Made by a program: the position numbers and the translations under genes. DNA of 9,556 nucleotides from an uncultured Flavobacteriales bacterium (GTDB lineage: Bacteria > Bacteroidota > Bacteroidia > Flavobacteriales_D > Sanyastnellaceae), in contig CALACF010000221.1 of NCBI GenBank assembly GCA_937890245.1, forward strand, positions 1 through 9,556, in the 5' to 3' direction. Shown here piece by piece: positions 6,364 to 9,556 of this stretch (positions within the stretch are counted from its first letter, which is position 1; each line of letters opens with the position of its first letter). Below the pieces are notes generated by a model. It was not told the DNA's origin and ran no database searches. It worked only from the letters and a program-made list of their open reading frames with translations.

Positions 6364-6870
6364 ATGCCATCTAAGAAAAAACACGCCCCCACGAAAAAGT
6401 CAGCGAGTAAGCCAGCAGCGTCCTCGAAATCCTCAAAATCCTCGAAATCGTCCGTGCCAGCAGCGCCAGAGGTGTCGCCAGAGCCCGAGTCAGCCCCCTC
6501 AGAGCCGTCCGCGTCGTCAACGACAGCCGCGCCCGAGGTCTCCCCCAACTCGGTGACGGCGTATACCGTGGAAGATGCCAAGGAACTCGGTATGGCCCGG
6601 CCCACTTCATCGGAATCGATCCCTGAGCCCATCGCGGAGGCGGAGGCCGTGGACGATATCAGCGCCAAGAATTTGAGAGTGGAGGTTCACACTGAAATGA
6701 ACGGTGTCTGGGCGCCTCGCAACGTCGTCCTGATGGCGGGCCAGTGGCTGAACGCGACCCATGCGTGTGGAGCGCACGGCGGCAGCGACTATACGTTTCT
6801 GCGGACCACCAGCCTGTGTGACAGCGAGCAACCCCACAACACGAAGTTTGTGCTGCTCGAAATCGTCTGA
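6364..6870 (+). CDS. Hypothetical protein with disordered Ser/Pro/Ala/Lys-rich half, 168 aa
   Basis: Residues 1-30 are Lys/Ser/Ala-rich with a SSKSSKSSKSS run, encoded by near-identical 9-nt units (TCCTCGAAA) at 6421-6447. Residues 31-62 are Pro/Glu/Ser/Ala-rich and repeat AAPEVSP twice. The C-terminal part (about 98-168, from DISAKNLRVEVHTEMNG to FVLLEIV) looks like a compact beta-rich domain with C134 and C152. The whole resembles a flexible basic linker attached to a small domain, as in some phage head-associated or nucleic-acid-associated proteins; that is inference. It sits alone between a long structured leader and a strong terminator, so it is probably monocistronic. No Shine-Dalgarno sequence precedes ATG 6364. 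Confidence 0.72.
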   Translation: MPSKKKHAPTKKSASKPAASSKSSKSSKSSVPAAPEVSPEPESAPSEPSASSTTAAPEVSPNSVTAYTVEDAKELGMARPTSSESIPEPIAEAEAVDDISAKNLRVEVHTEMNGVWAPRNVVLMAGQWLNATHACGAHGGSDYTFLRTTSLCDSEQPHNTKFVLLEIV

Positions 6871-6892
6871 GCCGAAGCCACAATTATCCCTG

Positions 6893-6935
6893 CGGCTCCC
6901 TCGTTGCTCGCCAGAGTGAGGAGGGAGCCGTTTTT
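6893..6935 (+). terminator. Strong intrinsic (rho-independent) terminator
   Basis: CGGCTCCCTC (6893-6902) pairs perfectly over 10 bp with GAGGGAGCCG (6921-6930), followed at once by TTTTT (6931-6935). It ends the transcript of the 168-aa gene and lies only 10 nt before the first gene of the paralogue array. Its 3' arm contains AGGAGG (6919-6924). Confidence 0.88.
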
Positions 6936-6948
6936 GTCTACACCGTGA
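6919..6948 (+). other. Possible minicistron: AGGAGG plus 4-codon TTG ORF coupled to the array
   Basis: AGGAGG (6919-6924) in the terminator's 3' arm is 20 nt from the array's first GTG, too far to serve it directly. Nine bases after it lies TTG TCT ACA CCG TGA (6934-6948), whose TGA overlaps the GTG at 6945 in the same GTGA form used inside the array. Translation of this tiny frame could deliver ribosomes to gene 1. This is speculative. Confidence 0.25.
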
Positions 6949-7337
6949 ATCTCCCCCATAAAATTGCGGTCCTGGTATCGCTCAGAAGCTCGATCACGCC
7001 GCTTACCCTGGCTAGGCTGTTGGTTCGAAACGGCATGGGTGACACCATCGCCAAGGGCTTTCGCCTTACATACTGCAAGAAGATGGCGTTCGCCGTCTTC
7101 GCCCGCCTAGCTGCCACAGGGACTGTCGACTTCACGAAGGTGGACGGGCGCTTCCTGCTCAGCGTGCGGGCCGAGGTGCGGTTATGGCAGGATAAGACGC
7201 GCCGCTACGTCCACGTCGTCAACGGTGTCGTGGAGGACCGCAGGCGCCGGGAGGCTGATATGGACGCAGCCGAGAGGGTGTGGCTAAGCGGCGAAGCGAA
7301 CGATCTGAAGCTGGGCAGAGAGGGGTGCCTAGGATGA
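6945..7337 (+). CDS. Array paralogue 1, 130 aa, unknown function
   Basis: The first and longest member of the array. It starts at GTG 6945 (NLPHKIAVLVSLRSS, equivalent to the GDKAVIVIA start of later members), has LLVRNGMGDTIAKG in the position of the central GLS segment, and VDGRFLLSVRAEVR matching VDGKLLLTLKRSIR of paralogue 4. After the shared core it has an extra C-terminal tail of about 40 residues (DKTRRYVHVVNG, then a charged RRRREADMDAAERVW helix) that the others lack. There is no promoter-sized space between the preceding terminator and this start. The end overlaps paralogue 2 by ATGA. The function is not recognised. Confidence 0.68.
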   Translation: MNLPHKIAVLVSLRSSITPLTLARLLVRNGMGDTIAKGFRLTYCKKMAFAVFARLAATGTVDFTKVDGRFLLSVRAEVRLWQDKTRRYVHVVNGVVEDRRRREADMDAAERVWLSGEANDLKLGREGCLG

Positions 7338-7630
7338 AACTGACTATGGGAGACAAGATGGTGATCATCGTAGCGTGGTGGCCAGGCCAAATCAGCTCCA
7401 GCGAGGTGGAGGACATCGGAGAGGACATGGGTGTCAGCGAAGCCGCAATGAAGCAGGTTGGCACCCTGATCGCGAAAAGGCTGGCTGCGCAGTCTCCCAG
7501 GAGGCCGGATGCAGCAACCTGGAACCATACCCGCGAGTGCTATTTCAGCATTTACACTACGGACACCGAGTTCATGCGCGTCCTCAAGTGGGCCATGAAC
7601 GAGGTCGACAGGGCCGGGAGGGCAGCGTGA
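7334..7630 (+). CDS. Array paralogue 2, 98 aa, unknown function
   Basis: Begins MKLTMGDKMVIIVAWW, one of the clearest copies of the family's N-terminal motif, followed by IGEDMGVSEAAMKQVGTLI in the central position and FMRVLKWAMNEVDRAGRAA at the end (family pattern LxxLKRxVNxxxR). The frame is open farther upstream to 7280, but ATG 7334 was chosen because it overlaps the previous stop as ATGA, has GAGAGGGG at 7317-7324, and aligns with the other family members. Its stop overlaps paralogue 3 as GTGA. Confidence 0.75.
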   Translation: MKLTMGDKMVIIVAWWPGQISSSEVEDIGEDMGVSEAAMKQVGTLIAKRLAAQSPRRPDAATWNHTRECYFSIYTTDTEFMRVLKWAMNEVDRAGRAA

Positions 7631-7923
7631 CCACAGGAGACAAGGCAGTGGTCATCTGCACCTGGAGAGTGGGCTGGGTGCCGATCAGGGATATCGAGGT
7701 AGCCCTGTTGCATCTGGGACTGACCCAGGCTACCTCGAACAAGATCGTCAGGGCCATGATTGTGAGCCCAGACGAAGCGCCATGGCACCGTGGATGTGCA
7801 CCGGTGTGCTTCGTTAACTGCACGGCCACCTTCAGGCTGCTCAAGCGCCTCGTCGACAGGGAGAGCAGGCGATGGATCAAGAAACGTAGACAAAGAGTGA
7901 GGGCCGGGAGGGCGATAGCATGA
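7627..7923 (+). CDS. Array paralogue 3, 98 aa, unknown function
   Basis: GTG start at 7627 overlaps the previous TGA, with GGGAGGG at 7616-7622. The protein opens MTTGDKAVVICTW, then ALLHLGLTQATSNKIVRAM, the most helix-turn-helix-like central segment in the family, then FRLLKRLVDRESRRW and a very basic tail ending RAGRAIA. Cys at the CAPVCFVNC cluster are particular to this copy. The open frame upstream of 7627 runs through paralogue 2 and is not used. It ends in ATGA with paralogue 4. Confidence 0.74.
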   Translation: MTTGDKAVVICTWRVGWVPIRDIEVALLHLGLTQATSNKIVRAMIVSPDEAPWHRGCAPVCFVNCTATFRLLKRLVDRESRRWIKKRRQRVRAGRAIA

Positions 7924-8162
7924 GCGGCGTAGACAAAGTGCTGATACTGGTCTCGATCCAGCGTTACGTTACACGTGGGGAACTGTTCACCCTGCTCTCC
8001 TGCCACTGCGGCATGGGATGCGATGCGCGGCAAAAGGTGATCACCCATCTCTTCTTGAAGATGGTGAACACCTACGGAGATCTGTTCAGCGAGGGAAGTT
8101 ACAGGGTGGATGGCAAATTATTGCTCACCCTGAAAAGGAGCATCCGAGAGGTTCTGGGATGA
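7920..8162 (+). CDS. Array paralogue 4, 80 aa, unknown function
   Basis: The shortest member, essentially the bare core: MSGVDKVLILVSIQRY, LSCHCGMGCDARQKVITHLF in the centre, and YRVDGKLLLTLKRSIREVLG at the end with no basic tail. It matches paralogue 1 well in the VDGkLLLtlk segment. The RBS GGGAGGG lies at 7906-7912, 7 nt before ATG. It overlaps both neighbours by ATGA. The central CxC...C is not conserved in the family. Confidence 0.74.
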   Translation: MSGVDKVLILVSIQRYVTRGELFTLLSCHCGMGCDARQKVITHLFLKMVNTYGDLFSEGSYRVDGKLLLTLKRSIREVLG

Positions 8163-8443
8163 CCACAGGCCAAGAAGTAGCCTACAGGGTGTCAAGGCGC
8201 CTGACCATCCACGAGCGGCGACTGATAGCCATCTTCCTCAAGTGCGGGGTCAGCCCCAAGGTCGCAAACGACGTTTACATGAGGTTGGAAAACGCATTCA
8301 TCAGCAGAGGCGCCGTCGGTTACCACACCTACGATGTCAATAGTGAGCTGTTGCTCTTCCTCAAGCGGACCGTCAACCGTGTCATCGGGTTGCACACCCA
8401 CATGGACAGGTTGCTGGCTACGGTGGTAGGGAGAAAACGATGA
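8159..8443 (+). CDS. Array paralogue 5, 94 aa, unknown function
   Basis: ATG 8159 overlaps the previous TGA and is preceded by GAGAGG. The protein opens MTTGQEVAYRVSRRL, with the DK of the motif replaced by QE, then IFLKCGVSPKVANDVYMRL (helix-turn-helix-like centre), then LLLFLKRTVNRVIG, an exact match to the C-terminal consensus, and a basic end GRKR. The frame is open upstream to 8018 but would overlap paralogue 4. It ends in ATGA with paralogue 6. Confidence 0.74.
   Translation: MTTGQEVAYRVSRRLTIHERRLIAIFLKCGVSPKVANDVYMRLENAFISRGAVGYHTYDVNSELLLFLKRTVNRVIGLHTHMDRLLATVVGRKR
8430..8443 (+). repeat. Conserved gene-junction module (pairs with 8690-8703)
   Basis: GGAGAAAACGATGA occurs identically at 8430-8443 and 8690-8703. 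It holds the RBS, the last codons (KR) of one gene, its stop and the start of the next. A second pair of identical 14-nt junction strings, AGGGCCGGGAGGGC, lies at 7610-7623 and 7900-7913. These are short traces of duplication of whole gene-plus-RBS units. Confidence 0.7.
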
Positions 8444-8703
8444 ACACCGGACACAAAGCCATGTTGCTGGCATCGGCCCACTGGGGCTGCATCGAAGGCA
8501 CGAACTTTAAGAGCTACCTGAAGTGCCTGGGGCTGAGCCCGGCCCAGTGCAGGAGAGTCTACCAGCTGCTAGGGCCGCCTCGTGGCCAGGACTTCGTCCG
8601 TCTCAAGGGAGGCGAATTCATCATTGAGACGAATACGGAGATGCTCATGGCAATCAGGCGGTCCGTGAACCAGGCCGTGCAGACCCAGAGGAGAAAACGA
8701 TGA
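8440..8703 (+). CDS. Array paralogue 6, 87 aa, unknown function
   Basis: Begins MNTGHKAMLLASAHWG, has YLKCLGLSPAQCRRVYQLLG in the centre and MLMAIRRSVNQAVQTQRRKR at the end. YLKCLGLSP closely parallels FLKCGVSP of paralogue 5, supporting common ancestry. The RBS AGGGAG is followed by AAAACG and the ATG. The junction 8430-8443 is identical over 14 nt to the one after this gene (8690-8703). It ends in ATGA with paralogue 7. Confidence 0.75.
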   Translation: MNTGHKAMLLASAHWGCIEGTNFKSYLKCLGLSPAQCRRVYQLLGPPRGQDFVRLKGGEFIIETNTEMLMAIRRSVNQAVQTQRRKR

Positions 8704-8990
8704 CATTAGGAGACAAAGCAGTGATCGTGATCGCGAGGCCGAGGGGCATGTGTTACTACAGCCACCATGTGATGGCGGCATGCGCCCACGTAGGCTATGG
8801 CCGCAACTCTTCCTGGCGCGTCATCGAACACATGGACAAGCAGCTGTCCCAGAGGCATCGCAACAACAATCGAGAGGGCCTCTTCCTTCTCGTCCTCAAG
8901 CGCGCAGTGAACGAGGAGATGACGAGAAGGAAGAGGCGGGCACGGCAAGCACGGGAGCGGCGCGGAAGAGGCAGGGAGGGGAAAGCATGA
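8700..8990 (+). CDS. Array paralogue 7, 96 aa, unknown function
   Basis: Opens MTLGDKAVIVIARPRG, the fullest form of the N-terminal motif, has AACAHVGYGRNSSWRVIEHM in the centre and LFLLVLKRAVNEEMTRRKRR at the end, followed by a long Arg/Lys/Gly tail (about 20 residues) suited to binding nucleic acid or an acidic partner. The RBS AGAGGAG precedes ATG 8700. It ends in ATGA with paralogue 8. Confidence 0.75.
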   Translation: MTLGDKAVIVIARPRGMCYYSHHVMAACAHVGYGRNSSWRVIEHMDKQLSQRHRNNNREGLFLLVLKRAVNEEMTRRKRRARQARERRGRGREGKA

Positions 8991-9247
8991 GAACTACAAA
9001 GCAACTCAGCCGGGGAACCAAGGTGGCAGTGCGGCTGTCCATGCACACAGCTGGGGCCCGTTTCGCGACGTTCCACAGGGTTCTGGTCGATCAGGGGATA
9101 GCCAGTGGAGAAGCACTGTCCCTGGTCAACGAGACCCACTGGCGTGCGTCCGGCTCCCTCGACTTCCTCGACAACGGCCTTGAGATCACCCCGCGAAACC
9201 TGAGGATAGCCAGGCAGGTGGTCGACGAGCACTTCAGATCACAATGA
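8987..9247 (+). CDS. Array paralogue 8, 86 aa, unknown function
   Basis: ATG 8987 overlaps the previous TGA, with GGGAGGGG at 8974-8981. The start MRTTKQLSRGTKVAVRLSM keeps the spacing of the family motif (RGTKVAV for TGDKAVI). VDQGIASGEALSLVN fills the centre and LRIARQVVDEHFRSQ stands where LKRxVN lies in others. This is the most diverged member. The frame open upstream to 8750 lies inside paralogue 7 and is not used. It ends in ATGA with paralogue 9. Confidence 0.7.
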   Translation: MRTTKQLSRGTKVAVRLSMHTAGARFATFHRVLVDQGIASGEALSLVNETHWRASGSLDFLDNGLEITPRNLRIARQVVDEHFRSQ

Positions 9248-9556
9248 GAGTCAGACGTATAACCACGGGGGACAAGGTGATCATGCACCTGGGCCTGCGC
9301 AGGGGAACGGTGCGCTACAACTACGTGCGTAACGCGTTGGTGCTGGCAGGTGTCCCTGCCGGAATCAGCGTAATGCTGATGAGCCGCCTGTATAGTGAGC
9401 TGCCCCTCGGCCCAGGCAACGGCGTCGAGTGGTCCTCCAGCCTGACAACCCAGCACCTCTACTGCATTGGCAAGGCGGTGGACTACCTGATGAGCAGGCG
9501 TGAGTGGTCCTCCAGCCTGACAACCCAGCACCTCTACTGCATTGGCAAGGCGGTGG
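9244..9556 (+). CDS. Array paralogue 9, incomplete at right edge
   Basis: ATG 9244 overlaps the previous TGA; no good RBS is visible, unlike the rest of the array. The protein begins MRVRRITTGDKVIMHLGLRR: ITTGDK is the family start with its expected ATG now read as ATA, and the working start lies five codons upstream. The centre is LAGVPAGISVMLMSRLY and the C-terminal helix YCIGKAVDYLMSRR ends at residue 86, where family members normally stop. Instead the frame continues into an exact 55-nt repeat (EWSSSLTTQHLYCIGKAV again) up to the window edge. The extra copy may be real or an assembly effect. Confidence 0.62.
   Translation, partial: MRVRRITTGDKVIMHLGLRRGTVRYNYVRNALVLAGVPAGISVMLMSRLYSELPLGPGNGVEWSSSLTTQHLYCIGKAVDYLMSRREWSSSLTTQHLYCIGKAV
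9427..9556 (+). repeat. Exact 55-nt direct repeat, 75-nt period, ending at window edge
   Basis: Copy 1 is 9427-9481 and copy 2 is 9502-9556; the 55 nt are identical. The 20 nt between them make the period 75 nt, so the repeat is in frame and would add 25 residues per unit. Copy 2 ends exactly at the last base of the window. Confidence 0.95.

Noticed and set aside
6421..6450. Short 9-nt tandem units as a CRISPR-like or regulatory repeat
   Set aside because: They simply encode the SSKSSKSSK low-complexity run inside the 168-aa protein; no spacers or spacing pattern.
7205..9531. Minus-strand frames across the paralogue array
   Set aside because: They do not share the regular overlaps and RBS of the plus-strand genes and show no domain; shadows.

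Overview
The window looks like accessory sequence from a tailed double-stranded DNA bacteriophage (or a viral contig from a metagenome) with a fairly GC-rich host. An actinobacterial host is possible, but this is an impression only. Evidence for a virus: very dense packing, many tiny genes with 1-4 nt overlaps, a glycosyltransferase/methyltransferase cassette beside a small carbohydrate-binding-like protein, and no recognisable host housekeeping gene. No integrase, capsid, terminase or polymerase gene is in view, so host and phage group cannot be fixed.

Left part (1-4669, all minus strand, read from right to left): a sugar-modification operon. In transcription order it has a 75-aa protein resembling a carbohydrate-binding module, a 691-aa protein with three tandem GT-A-like domains, a 386-aa protein joining a degenerate kinase-like N-terminal region to a class I SAM methyltransferase, a 344-aa GT-A-like glycosyltransferase with a DTD motif, and the start of another probable glycosyltransferase that leaves the window. 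All junctions overlap or nearly touch. A reasonable reading is glycosylation and methylation of a virion or cell-surface glycan, but the substrate is not visible.

Middle part (4670-6935, plus strand): a divergent control region, then a 43-aa single-pass membrane protein, a 180-aa unknown with a CxxC/His-rich start, a 146-aa DUF4262-like protein, a 41-aa peptide, a 230-nt non-coding stretch with several hairpins, and a 168-aa protein with a Ser/Pro/Ala/Lys-rich disordered half. A strong intrinsic terminator follows. The three intergenic regions of this part each hold a TGTATAC motif.

Right part (6945-9556, plus strand): the most striking feature. Nine consecutive small genes (80-130 aa, the last incomplete) are each fused to the next by a 4-nt ATGA or GTGA stop/start overlap. 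They look like highly diverged paralogues of one family: an N-terminal motif near TTGDKAVIV, a central GLS-type segment that could be helix-turn-helix-like, and a C-terminal LLxxLKRxVN helix with a basic tail. Short stretches of DNA at the gene junctions are nearly identical, as if whole gene-plus-RBS units had been duplicated. The function is unknown. The window ends in an exact 55-nt repeat with a 75-nt period, which may be a real in-frame duplication or an assembly edge effect.
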